Shown here in pieces: positions 35,981 through 48,317 of a stretch of DNA of 64,000 nucleotides. Both the position numbers and the translations under genes were made by a program. The stretch's first letter is position 1; each line of letters begins with the position of its first letter. This stretch comes from Melampsora larici-populina 98AG31 (lineage: Eukaryota; Basidiomycota; Pucciniomycetes; Pucciniales; Melampsoraceae). The stretch covers positions 531,533 through 595,532 of the forward strand of contig NW_006768807.1 of assembly GCF_000204055.1 (NCBI RefSeq), read 5' to 3'. The notes beneath the pieces were generated by a model. The model searched no databases. It had not been told where the DNA came from and saw only the letters and a program-made list of their open reading frames with translations.

Positions 35981-38900
35981 TCAGCGCACACGTCGCGCTC
36001 TCAACCTTTGGGTACTTGCAATTTGACCAGGAGTTGTGTTTTCAACATTTTGCGGATTCGCAGCACTACAGAGTGCCTGGTTTTCCGCTGGTAAGGTCAT
36101 CTTCGCAATCTCGCTTGGCTGCATCACAATTACCCCGGCGAATCCTGCTGCAAGGTGAAACGAGATATGACAATGGAGAATCCAGACGCCCCTGCATTCA
36201 TTCCAAAGAATGGTAATTAGCGGATGTTTTATAAGGCTAAGGACATCGCGCTGGATCTGAACCGGATGTTCACGAAACCCTATTCAAAGTCAGTTAGTCC
36301 CGAAGAAGGCTACTCACGGATTGTATGCCGGAACGCGTACTGGATCAAAATGTTTTTGGTAAGGATATGATTCACTAGATAAATATATACAAATGAAACG
36401 GCTAATCAACTCACCGACGATGTAGCTTCCTCCACGGACAACCATAGTATCGCGCCTCATTGGATTTGAAGTTCGATATTGCAATTTCTGTGCCTGCGAA
36501 TCAGTCAATTGACCGGAACCCTGCGCCACGATGGACGAATCCACACCATCTAGGAGATCAACTCATCTCGTCAGCTCGCCTAACGATTGGCTCATCCAGT
36601 AAACAGTTCACTCACGAAGATGATAGACGTGATCAACTGAGGCGTTTCAAGGCATACAAGTCAGACAGCTTCTATCGAGGGAAAAATCACATAAAAAGAT
36701 GCTCACTACCGCTATCCAAGTTGTTGATCACGATGTCGTAAGTGCCTTGGGTGGAAAGCGTGAGAGCAGTAATTTGAGAGCTGTTGACGGTTTGTGAACC
36801 TCCACTGAGAAATTGTTGAAGGAGGGGCTTGTAAACAAAAGCTAACGAATGCGCGCGAGTCTCTATCAGTATTGAACTTTCTCAACATGGAGATAGAACT
36901 CACTAGTCCAGGTCGTATTGTCGACAAAGAACCGTCCCAAAGCCTGTGAATTCTGCGGGTTACTGGGATTTGGAGTCATGACGATTCCAAAACTTGATTC
37001 ATAAAATACCTAGAGGCATCAAGAGAATCAGCCTCGTTTAACTGTGCAGGCTCATATATGTCCAATAGAGAGGTATGGAGACTTACTCTACCTATCACAT
37101 TTGTTTCTGGATCCTTAGATAATAAAGGTGAGAGAGTGTCGGGATCCAGGTCAATACAGGCACCGTGTGTGGCGTTCACATCCGGCCAATCTTGAGTCAT
37201 TGGAAGTTGAGAGGGTAGCTGTGCTGACGAAGAATTCGAAGAACTCGCTGATGTGACTACGTGGATTATAGCCAGTGCTGTGTTTCCTTCTGTGGTGTTG
37301 ATACCGGGCGCGAGCCATGCAAAGCAGTCAGTATCCATCGCAGCCCTAAGAAAGAAAGATGATCCGGCTTGATCCGAGGTGGTGTCCAAAATGACAGAAT
37401 ATCTCTGTCCATTGTGAAACTGGAGACGGGCGCGATAGAGTGGTTTTCAGTCAGACTGGTACGTCATCTCTTCATGACGCAGAAATTTTACTTACTGGGA
37501 CACGATGAACTGGCTGTGGGGCTTGGACGCCTGTAGAGTCAGCCTCCACAACAGTTAAGGGATGATTGTCAACAGAGACTCGAAACATGGCATGCGAGCC
37601 AGCTTGAATCAAGCGAAGTCTGGTTCGTTGTTTGGGTTCGACTTGTATCTGTAAGGGTCCCGTGTTGGGCCCACAAATATCGCCTGCATCCGCGTACTGG
37701 CAATTGAACTGTCCGACACCGTTTATCAAAGCTTTCCAGGGAATCGAAGTAAGATATTTCAGGATTCTGAAGTCCAAGAGGTCTTGGCGCGTAGGTGATT
37801 GATACTCACCGGAATTCGGGGAGGGTGCTGCAGTGGTGTTTTTGTAACCCGCCGCCGATAGCTGGCCGGCCAGGATCGCGGTGCTCTGACTAAGTACGCG
37901 GGTTTTTCAATTGCAGACCTAACTTTGCCAGATAAAGCCGCCACCTCAAGAAAACGAAAGACTTACTCGTGGAACCAATCACTGCCGCGTATAAAGAAGC
38001 AGAAGTCAGCAGTGATATATAAGCTAACATCTGAAAGTCCTTACGCAATGAAAACAATCATATCCCGGTTATAATTGACATCCCTTTTGAGAGGGTCACG
38101 CGGACTGTGAACTATAAGAGGTCCCGCTGATATAAAGGGTTTTGAAGTTCAGCAAGCAAGTACCGTAAATGATTGATAAGTTGTCGTACACACCAATTCC
38201 ATCCGCATTCAAAGCTTGTGCGTGCGCCTGGGGATTTTTTTGAAAGATTGTCAGGCAAGAAGAATGGATACAACATGTGATTATAGCTTACGTGGTACCC
38301 TTACAAGATGAAAGAAAAAAATCAGTTATTGAATTACGCGGAGTTCAAGACACCATAGAGTATCAGAAGAAGGTATTCCATGTCTTCCGGTATGACGGCA
38401 CTCACAATAAGTTCCAAACTGATCAGTGATGGTAAAAGTGTATCGAAATGATGTTCCAGCTGGGATGGCGCATTGGGTGACACCTTCATTTTCGGGGTAA
38501 GAGTTATTAGCAAGATTTCCTTCAGATATCTAATCGTTACTGACCTGTGACTCCATCCATCTAAAGTTGATTGAAGACGTTATCAGCTTATCGATATATC
38601 TTCAATGCACAAGGTTGGAATATACTCACCCATGGGGTGCCACGCTGGAACATTCCCTAGAGAGATCATCGTGCGTCAGTGATATCGTCTCAAAGGGCTT
38701 TTGCCCATTGGTCTAGAACAAATACCTACATGCCAATGTATTGAGACCTCGATGTTCAATTCATTTTTCACCAATACGCTGATTGTATCCCTATAGGGGT
38801 TTGAGACAAACACCGCGGCCAGGCCAGTCAATACGCGCACATCTACAAAGTGGGCATCAAGCGCTCACCCTTCGTTTGCCTATGGATTTTGATAAACTCT

Positions 38901-39376
38901 GGCGTCAGCAATTCTCTTTGATAGATCCTCTGGAAAGTGAAAATATTGACCTCAATCAAAGGCCCTGGGTATTGATTATTGATCACTAGCATGTTTCTGA
39001 GATAGAAGAGAAATAGATCATCAATAGAAGAATTAGGTTGCATGAAAACTTTTCAGGGAAGAGAAAAAGATACCTTTGAAAACCATCCGGCGCCCCAAGC
39101 TGGTTACTGGTGAAAGATAAGAGAATGGCTTCTAATGGGTCAATTGGCTAGCGCAATCCATCGGGTGTGTAACACGTGCACTGACCTGACGGTAAATGTG
39201 TAATTTCTGATTTGCGGTCCGGAATTGATATCGAAATTGGGCGACAGGACTAATTCTGAAGGATTGAACTGGATTTCCCCCAAGACGGCCACACTGAGTA
39301 TGACGAGGAGAACGTAGAGAAATGTGAAGAACCCGAGGAACTGGGGCAGTGAGGCAGTTGAGAGCGGAAAAAACAT
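35981..39376 (-). CDS. Laccase-like multicopper oxidase, 21 exons
   Basis: Exons (from ATG): 39186-39376, 39074-39106, 38951-38996, 38869-38879, 38730-38790, 38630-38656, 38545-38560, 38406-38483, 38292-38299, 38194-38227, 38045-38126, 37967-37981, 37810-37889, 37496-37731, 37087-37419, 36904-37009, 36710-36841, 36616-36636, 36415-36549, 36318-36339, 35981-36191. They total 626 codons with every junction in frame. Copper sites: IHWHGMF (L1), YWYHAHAQA across the 8-nt exon (L2), DHVYHLHG (L3) and WILHCHISFH (L4). LIEANEGDT is completed only by the 11-nt exon. An N-terminal hydrophobic stretch (FLYVLLVILSVAVLG) is a signal peptide or anchor. The enzyme would oxidise phenols or Fe(II) with O2 outside the cell; substrate unknown. 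Confidence 0.9.
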
Positions 39377-41343
39377 GACAAAAACTATTAAGGATAGAAG
39401 GTTTTCAGACAGCTGGTTGATAGTATGTTGAGCTAGAGTATAGGAAAGCCGATGATTTCAGCACGTTAGGTTTGATTGTAAATATATTAATGGAAGAATT
39501 TTTAAAAAGGAGTGTAATGATCAATGATACAAAGCAAAACAATGCGGGAGGCTCCAACAGTAAAGTTAAGTATCACAAAACTTATCAATCAATTATCGTG
39601 AAAGAAATGAATGCTGATGGAGGAGGGTACAAGATTGCGGCGCTTCAGGCCTAGTCTTTATGTGGAGCAACTCGATCAATCTCGATGTATGGAACAAGCA
39701 GAGCCATCAAGGGTCTTACCGAATTCATACGGAGGTCTAGCATCATCCAACGTACCGGTAGTCAAGAGCAAAATTTTCGGGATGGATCGCATACATACAA
39801 TCAGAACCTCTGACCCCTCAGGAGAACTGGCCTCAAAGACTGGAATTGTGATATTCAACGCCTGCAGCTAGGTGTTCTTTCGCCTCAGCTACCTAGATTC
39901 ATGACAACTTGTGTCTTCCTCAGTTTTCGATTGGGGTTGAGGCAATCAGCAAACTGGATAAACCCATTGAAGACCTCTGCTCTCAGAAATTTTACAGACA
40001 GTCCGAATTAAGTGGTTGTAGAAATTTCTGATTGCCATCATGCCATAATATGTATGCATGTCTCGGAGAGCAAAGTTCATATCCAAACTTGACATTTAAC
40101 TACAGAGACTGTTTGGAAAAGAAGACCTACATGCTCCATCTGACAGCCTTCATTGTGCATTGCACTGGCGTGACTAGCCTGTTCTCGAGTAGCACATTCA
40201 TCCCTTCAGACCCGCGGAAGAGAGTTGCTCAGACGATCAGAGACCGAGTTCGCGTGATATATGCTTTCGATTTGTTAAACTTACTGCAACACTTTTTGAC
40301 GACTTTTTGAAAGTCTCGCAGACATGTCTGGACATGAGCATTTTAGCGCAATCAACAGGCTGGTAGCCTTTACTTGACACCATATCCTACCATGCATCCT
40401 CTTTATACCAAAACATTTTCTTGGTTGTAGCAACCATTGTCATGTCAGACCCGTGGATGAACCCTTGGTTTGGCCGTTCGATTTTTTTGAGGAACAACTT
40501 GTTACGAAACTGAGGAGACCCTAACCAGATATTTGTGATGGAATGTATCTTCTTGTTATGGAGGCTGTAACTAATAACAGCCTTGGGTGGAACTTCAGCT
40601 GTTGTAGTGTTCTGTTTTAAACATCGCATGAATTTGATAATGCAATCCAGTGTTAATTATGGGTCATGATCCACAAGCCCATACAATTGACCTGGGAGAG
40701 TGAAAAAGACTGCTGTAGTCGTGCTCATAAATTTTGGCCTTGCAAACACCGTGAAGTGACCCCAACATATCTCCTTTCTTTCTCGGCATTGAATCCGATG
40801 TAATCCGAAACCAAAACCGGGTCGCCTTCGAGGCAGAATTCCAGTCAGGAAGACGGAATCAAACCCGTTTACAAGCTTCCAGACATCATGGGTTGAATTG
40901 GATCAGTTTTCTCTTTCCGCTTGTCAGATTCATCTCTTATTTTTCTCCAATTCATCATTTCCAAGGAGTAAGAATCCCCAGTCAATACGACATACGCTTG
41001 CCTACGGTTTCGTGTTATGTGGTCACAATCATACCCCCGAAGCTTTGCAAGTAGAGTCTCTTTATAAAGAGAATCAGGTGTGGGAGGTTCTTTGTCTGAT
41101 AAGAACAATGATCATGAATCAGTCTTTAGATGAGACTGATGAGTGATTGAAAAGACATCCACATTCTAGAGACAAGCAGATTGTAAGGAAATATAATAAT
41201 GAGTTCGATAAAAAAAGAGAACAAAAAGAGTGTACAACACTTGTTCTGATATATGAAAGAATCAAACACATTTGGATCACGTAATGATGCTATAAAGAAA
41301 GCATCCTCTATAATGCTCACTCAGATGTATGTGTCCTGCTCTG
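39377..41343. other. Intergenic region, nothing recognised
   Basis: Several short frames exist but none shows a family motif. It may hold the decayed 3' LTR of the copia element next door; I could not find a copy of that LTR here. Confidence 0.35.
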
Positions 41344-41666
41344 TAGCATGACGTCGCTACGCAAAATTCAATCCCCCCATCTTGCTAAAATCATGCAATC
41401 CTAAAGCACTGCAAAAACTGAGATGCTTGCAAGGTGAAAGAGCCTTGGTCATTATATCAGCTATCATGTCATTTGTAGGAACATACACTACCACTAGTTG
41501 CTTGTTCCTAACCAATTCGCACAATCAGTGATACTTGCTATCAACATGCTTGGTTCTTCTCTTAAACTTGTGTTTCTTTGATAATGCAATGGCGCCTTGA
41601 TTATCTAACCTGAATACTGGTGAACTACACTGACCTATCTTCATTCCCTTCATCAAGTTTTTTACG
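41344..41666 (-). pseudogene. Copia Pol C-terminal fragment
   Basis: Minus frame reading VKNLMKGMKIGQC, RLDNQGAIALSKKHKF, RRTKHVDSKYH, then the MTKAL-like end and GGLNFA before a stop. This is the C-terminal RNase H region of Ty1/copia Pol. It continues the fragment at 53115-53480. Confidence 0.85.
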
Positions 41667-41720
41667 GGCAGCATGATTTTTACAGATGTCCCTTTACAGA
41701 CGTTTATGTCTGTGAGGGCC
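41667..41720. repeat. Left terminal inverted repeat of the MULE
   Basis: GGG...GATTTTTACAGATG, then tttacagacgtttatgtctg. Matches the inverted right end at about 53060-53114 imperfectly. Confidence 0.7.
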
Positions 41721-41856
41721 GAAGCCCGCAAAATTGAAGATGCCTCGGGGCATTCTTCATTTTTACAGACGATCTTCGAAAAAAATCTGTTTGTAAAAAA
41801 AATCTGCAATCAGTTGTACGCAAAAATATAAATCATCCCTTGAATATCGCATTTCA

Positions 41857-41901
41857 CGACCTTTTTTTTAAGCACATCAATGTGCTTCAAAAAAAAGGTC
41901 G
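41857..41901. repeat. 21-bp stem hairpin near the MULE left end
   Basis: cgacc-T8-aagcacat pairs with atgtgctt-c-A8-ggtcg across a 2-base loop, with a single bulged c. Smaller hairpins precede it (acagac/gtctgt, gggc/gccc). Confidence 0.85.
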
Positions 41902-42377
41902 CAAAAGTCTACAATCTCGACCATTTCAATACTTTGACAAAACATGCCTTACAAACGTTTTTACATCTGTAAAAACTGGATTGCAAAAGTGGAGCCTAGA
42001 GGGCCAAAAGCGAATTTTCCAATTTACTTGTTGCAAACATTCTCCCAAATGCACCAAGAGAGCAGCAACTGGAGGGAAGAACACTTCCCAAAAGAAGCAC
42101 AAACGAGGGACTTTTGAACCAAGCAAGGAGTGGGCCATCAGCCTCACCACCAAAGGATAGACACCATCGCCCAAAGAAGACACCCTACCTTTGGAAAGGG
42201 GTTAGTATGTCTTGGTTTCCAAGAAGCAAGCAGCCGCAAGGAGGCGATGGCCTTCAAAGGAGGCCCAGCTCTGTTGTACCTAGCCTCTTCCTTTGCCTGG
42301 TGTAACTTGATCGCTACCGGTCACTGAGGAATCACCCTCTTTTGACAACCCAAATTGACGTGATCATCAAATTGATC

Positions 42378-45300
42378 ATGAGTACCAGCGACATGAACCC
42401 AAGTCAGTTGTTCAACTTCGATGCTTACTATCAGCCACCAGAAGACACTTTATCCAATCAAGCAAGTCCCTTAGAAGAATATCCTACCATCCCAGAAGAA
42501 GCACCCGGCTACGACGAAGAAGACCAACTGCTCCTTATTGTCCCCCCGGTTGCCGTCAACAAAGACCAAACACCAGAAACCCAGCTCACGATTAAGTCTA
42601 AGAAGGGGAAAATCGGGAAAAAGGGAAAGAAAACCTTTGCACTTCCACTGGACCGTCCCTCATTTACGAATTTCATTGATCATGATACGACCATTGATGA
42701 AGAAGGGTACCCAAAACTTCCCAATGGCCAGACGGTCTTTGTCAGGCAACCTGGCCAGAAGTTTGCGAATTGGAACACATTCACATTCACTTACACCACC
42801 TCCTGTCCCCCGAAAACCGCACGACATCCTGAGTGGCGAACGGTCAGGTACCACTGTCTTGGTGTGGTTCTTTGTGGCAATCTCGAGTGCAAGCACCGGG
42901 GCTCGCCACCGACTGCTGCAGTGAAGCTGGGAGAGTTGCAAAAAAAGTCAGTAACCAATCCCTTTTGTGTTTTTTGAGATTAAAAACTTATTACTCACCA
43001 CCTCTCACACTGGTAATTGTTCTGCTAGTCCCGGGATATGCCCGGCCGCCATGTGCAACACGACCTCTCAACATATTCCTTGCAAAGACACCATATGCAG
43101 AGTGGACGAACATCTTCCGACTGGCTGGGCCATTGTGCGCCATTCTGGAGTGCATAATCACCCATGGCCACGTCGCAACAAGCCTGACAAATATTCTTTA
43201 GGCAAGTTTGCCGAAAGGGTAACAAACAACCCTGAAATGGGTCCGTTGCAACACAAGGTAGGCCTTCATCGCTTTCGTTATCAGTGTGTTTCTGACCCAT
43301 ACATAATACCAATCATAGGTCGGTAGAGCCCCAGCTGGGACGCAAGAGATCATAACCGCTTCTGGCTTTCACCCTGCGTTGGGTAATCTTCATCTGACGC
43401 TGGACTCATACCGGATAAGCACGTTCCCGGAGCAGGCGATAGTTTTCCTCTGGACATGATCCACTGGGCCAAGTGGGTCTTGACCTCAATTATTTCCCCC
43501 TTTTTCCTGTTCGGCAAGCTGTTAATGTTTTCTTTATGTTTGATCTCTTTAAGTATGGGCTTGAGGATGATTTCGTGCTCCTACATGAAGCACAAGATCC
43601 ATAAGACTGTCCAAACCCAATGGATGGCGGCCCAGCTTCTGGCTCGGGAGAATGACGGCGGTGTTTATTGTGGAGGACTTTTATCAGACGTTACTTACAA
43701 GTTCTTTGCAAACGGATATCTCATGTCCACATTGATGTATCACGGCACATTGAATAGATGGATCCCAATACAACTCACCTGGCTATATGGACTCTCAGAA
43801 GACCATTACTACGCGCACTTCAAGACGTTAATGAAGCAGTTCAAGAGAGCTCAACTCCTCCCAGCGGAACGAGATATTCTGGTTCGACAAGTCGTTGATT
43901 TCTCTGCTGCCCAGAAAAACGGCTTCATCCGAGCGTATATGAAAGTTTTTGATGTCACCGATCGCAAGGAAGCACTTGACAAGCTCTGTGGCTGTCAGGA
44001 ACACTTCAGAGCCCAGGTGATGAGGGTTGCAAAAAACCGAAACGTAGTTCCTAGTCATCTGAAGGTAAATTGAGTTTGATTTGGGTATATATACCTCTTG
44101 TTTGTGATTATTGACGTGTGATTCTCAAACAAAACTCATGATTTTGCAGGATAACTTTGTCAAGCTCACCGAAAAGCTCTTAGTTAAGGATCAGCCGGGT
44201 CAGAAGACCTATGAAGAAAACGCCCAAGAATTACGACGCCTATTTCCCGGCGCAAAACGATGGTTTGACTGGTGGCAAGCTTCCGACATCGAGGCCATGC
44301 TATTCCGATCGCGACAAAAACAGATTGACGATGATGGATTGTGCGATGATATGCCCGCAACCACAAACGCTCAAGAATCAATGCATCGGGTTTACTACAT
44401 GATTTCGTAAGTAGTAAACCGGATATTCCCAGTTCAATTGTCAACGTGGAAGTGAACTAACGCCGTGGTTGTTCAGTCAATCCAGCTGTGCAATCCAGGT
44501 AGGATTAGTACAGCTGTATGCTCTGGTTACCAGCCTCGAAAGGGATCACGCTGACCTGCTTGCAGGTGCTACCATTGAATATGGATCAATGCGCAACTAC
44601 GAGAAGGTGGCCACCACTCTTGGGTGGACCAAAAAGACTCGCGCGCGTAAAGACAGGCGCAACGATGGACGGCCACCAGATACCACCGAAGCTCTCCTGG
44701 GTACAAAAAAACTTGGCCGTCCCTTTGGTTCTGGCAATGTCGAACGCAACCCAGTAACGACATATCAAGGTTTCTACGCTTCCAAAACCGTCGGGCGTAA
44801 GAACCGGTGCTGGCTCGATTCAATGACTGAGTGCCTCCATGCCCTTCAGACTCCATTGTGGTTTCATGGAACCAATGGCAAATCAACCCATATATACGCG
44901 AAGGTCATGAAGGTGCTGTCTTCGCGTGCGACTTGGGAGATGACCAAGGCAGGCAGCATCAAGTCCATATTGTCCTTAGGACAAAATTCAATCCACAGCG
45001 CCCTCCAGGCCATCAGCAGTAGCTTTCCTCCCGACAAATTCGCTTCGGCTGACACATACTTCGACACAGTTTTTGACGTCACTGACAAGAGGCCGTCCCT
45101 TCCGGCTCCGGCGCAAACTCTCTTCCGACTGCATCGTAAGCGCAAGTTGGTATGTTCCCAAAACTCCACTCATCGATTGGAGGATCACATTCCGGCAAAC
45201 ACCATCAATATCACGCCCCACCATTTCCAGCCGCCATTGACTTATGGTCAAGCTTCCAAGGTCCTCGCACAATGGGCCTCTAGCACTGGGATTCGAAATA

Positions 45301-46721
45301 TATCGAATCGACACTGCCAAAAATGTCCCAAAGACAACTCCGGTTCTCCTCCTTTCTTCGAGATGACTCAGCTATCCTTTGAACACTCGCCGGCTCCTCC
45401 TCACCTTCATATTCACTTGGATATATCATCCTTCTTGATGTCAGAAACAAAAAATCCTGAAATGGAGAAGATGATGGAGGAATGTAACTTACCTAAAGTT
45501 AGTCTCAAGAGGGGCATCAAATACTTCATGCGTGCTCGTGGTTATTGGGCTGGTGGTCACTTTTGGTGCAGGGTCATACGCACAGTTGGTGGACTTACAG
45601 GCGTATGGCATAACAATGACCTGCAAAACGCTGGGGTTGCCACGTTGGTAAGCCAAGAGCTGGAATCTCTTGGCGGGGCTTCTCCAAACACAAGCTGGGT
45701 AATGTATTCGCGAGAGCCAACATGTGAAGAACAAATAATCATTGACGAGGCGAACGCAAAGATCAGCAAGTCCCATCCAGAAATCCCTGGAGACATTCCC
45801 TTCTCGCAATCTCAAAAAAAAAACCCTTCACGACGCAAAGCTAAACTGACCCAGGAGCTCACCGCCGAGGAAAGAGCCCTTGATGACTTTGATGACTCGG
45901 ATGTGAACAAAGGAGATCAAGCCGTGGGTAAGTAATTCATATGCTTTCATTGTAATCAATGCAAGAAATTGACTACATGGCATTTCAAGCTCCAGGGCTC
46001 CTCGAGCTCAGTACCACAGAAATGGATGACTTGTTTGCCTACGATAGTGAGGGGGATGCTCTCCCCAAACCGCTCTCACCTCGCCAATGGGACGACATAT
46101 TTGCGTCAGATTCCGAGCCAGGACACGTCAAAACTTCACAAGGTATGCTTATTTGGCTTCAAACTCCATGGATCAAAGGGTATCAATGTTCCGCATTGTA
46201 GGTACAAAGATCAAACCCAACACGCTCTCACCGGGGCCTTTGGACAACATACCTGCCTCTGATTCAGAGGCAGGTCAGGTCAAGCATTCCCAGGGTATGC
46301 TTCTTTATTTCCTTCAACGGTGACACATATTCAATGATTTTTTGTACATTTTAGGCAACCAAGTGAAGACCAAACCGGTGCCAGAGTCACAGGTAGGAAT
46401 GGAGGTAATGACCACCGAGAAACTGGTCCGGAAGAAAGGTGAGCCATTGCCTATCTTCCATTCCGTTACTAAACAATATTAATGTTTTTCCTTTGTCCTC
46501 AACAGCCATATGCAAAGGCAAAACCAAAAGCCAAAAAGCATGAGGTTGTATCCAAACGTCCAGTTCAAGACTCTAAATCAAAACCCAAAAAACTCAGAGG
46601 TTGGAAAGGGTATGCAATGGTAGAAGAGGAGCCTGTAGATCAAGAGGTGGTGGTGGAATCACCTATGGTGGAGGAGGAGGCTGAGCAAGGCAGATTGCGG
46701 GTGTCAAAGCGTAAGAGATAA
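42378..46721 (+). pseudogene. GCM1-finger MULE transposase continuing into a USP/USPL1-like peptidase domain
   Basis: Exons: 42378-42946, 43029-43257, 43319-44064 (holding a one-base deletion near 43435 where FPEQ should meet GDSFPLD, and perhaps an intron), 44150-44406, 44477-45927, 45966-46142, 46202-46294, 46355-46392, 46506-46721. N-terminal WRKY-GCM1-type finger: YHCLGVVLCGNLECKHRG, CPAAMC, RHSGVHNHPWP. MULE core: LSDVTYKFFANGYL, VVDFSAAQKNGF and TTNAQESMHR supply D, D and E. The fifth exon adds GRKNRCWLDSMTECLHAL (Cys box) and GHFWCRVIR...GVWHNNDLQNAG (His box), as in USP or USPL1 peptidases of ubiquitin or SUMO. The tail has exon-borne acidic repeats and a Lys-rich end. Splicing into one protein is inferred from phase. 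Confidence 0.8.
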
Positions 46722-47902
46722 AGAGGTGTCTTTATCTCTTCTATGCTCCTCTTTTATTATTCTATCCTTTATCTTTATCTCTATGTTGTTTTTTCATCAT
46801 TAGTACCCCGTTTTAATAGTAATTAATTGGGTGTGTGATTTTTCCGAACAACATTTTCTGAATGATGACAAGTGGATAAGATGAACTTACCAGATGTGAA
46901 TGACGCAACAAGCAAGCAAGCTAGAGATGGTCGGAGAGATTGGTCAAAAATAAGACACCGTTAGAGAACAAATTGAAGGATCATGTCGTGATTTAAGAAC
47001 CATTCCTCAAAGATTACCATTAGTTCAATCCAGACTTGACTGATAAGAAAGAAGAGAATGAATAAGAAGAGAAACAGTTCAGTATTGTATGATTGAACAG
47101 AATAAGATAAGCTCAACCAAACGCTGGGGACCCAAGCAGCAAGATGGCTCAAGTGGATGATCACGCTTGTTTGGTTGAGCTTAAAAAAAGTGACTAAACT
47201 GACTTGATTGACAGAGGGTTGAATCTCTATTTTGAACGTGAGCAGTCGGTCGTATTGTGGTTTTCAAGAGGTTCGGAAAATTTGATTGATTCGGAAAAGT
47301 CGGTATTTGCATTGTAAGGTTTCAAATTTCCGAAGACTGGTTTACAAACTTTTTGAACGTCTGTAAAATGATATTCGGAAAAGTTAATATCGTTTGGAGT
47401 TAATATACTTTTCTGAACAATAGTTTTTACGGTCTTTATGCCTCGGTTGCTTTTGCTCGGAAAAGTCAACATTTTGGGGCTTCCAAAGTTATGTACTTTT
47501 CCGAACAATATTTTCCAAAGCTTTTTTTTGCGAACAACTCAAAATTTCAAAATTTTGGAAAACTACATCAAGTCCCAGGCCACATAGACTTTTCCAAACA
47601 ATCATTTTTCCAAACATCATCATTCGGAAAATGTTGTTTGCAAAAATCTACGATCCTGTAATTAATTACATTTTCGAACGTTTATTCTGGGCCCAAACAC
47701 ACGTGACAAACTATAAGTAGTGGGAGTATAAGAGTTTTATTTGTGAAACGGTGGCATGACGTGGATTGGAGAGGAAGAGGGAGGTGGATAGACTCACGGG
47801 TTCGACGATATCTTACTAATATATCTAATCACTCGAAAATCTCCAAACGAGGAATGCCTGAGATGAGTGGTTTGCAAATCATCGTTTGCAAAATTCAATT
47901 TA
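46722..47902. other. MULE 3' region containing a MITE
   Basis: No gene. Pyrimidine-rich downstream of the transposase, then the 830-bp MITE, then 235 bp of MULE sequence before the Tc1-like insertion. Confidence 0.5.
46829..47658. mobile_element. MITE with ends like the host MULE
   Basis: 830 bp, no coding capacity, flanked by the 9-bp direct repeat taattaatt (46820-46828 and 47659-47667). Left end GGGTGTGTGATTTTTCCGAACAAC; right end, inverted, GATTTTTGCAAACAAC. Both then share CATTTTC-GAATGATGA. The GATTTTT...AACAAC core equals that of the surrounding MULE's right end. At least eight ttcggaaaa / ttttccgaa words lie inside, plausible transposase sites. Confidence 0.8.
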
Positions 47903-48017
47903 CAGTAGATTTCAAAAGGCTTGAAATCTGAGGAATCGAAAAATCGAGAGCTGGCCCGTGCGAGGCGCAGCACCGGGCCAAAAAAAAACTGGCCGGGCTG
48001 TCAAATAGCCCATCTCG
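47903..48017. repeat. Left inverted repeat of the Tc1-like element
   Basis: 115 bp, inverse of 52646-52760. Contains a GC-rich core, gcccgtgcgaggcgcagcac, and an A-run. Confidence 0.92.
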
Positions 48018-48317
48018 AACGTCCCACTCTCGAATACGACATTCACTAAGCTGCCAATCCTCCACGACTTTCAAGAAGGTCGACAATTTCTCTTACGACT
48101 TTTACGAACCCAGATGAGAACGACATCGATGGCTCGTTGGGGTGGGGACCCACCCCAATTCGACTCTGGCCACATTCAAATATGTCGTTGGTTTTGTGGA
48201 TCAAGCTCTTTCCTGATCGCATCAGACATCGCTTTCACTCTTACCTCCAAATCAATCCAAAAGCCAATCTTTATCATCTCTTCAGCGTTAAATAATCCTT
48301 ACCGATTTCTCTTAAAA

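Noticed and set aside
36192..36317. Apparent extra exon (FREHPVQIQRDVL) and frameshift in the oxidase gene
   Set aside because: Treating 36192-36317 as one intron joins YNP to GVWILHCH in frame, as expected for laccases; no break is needed.
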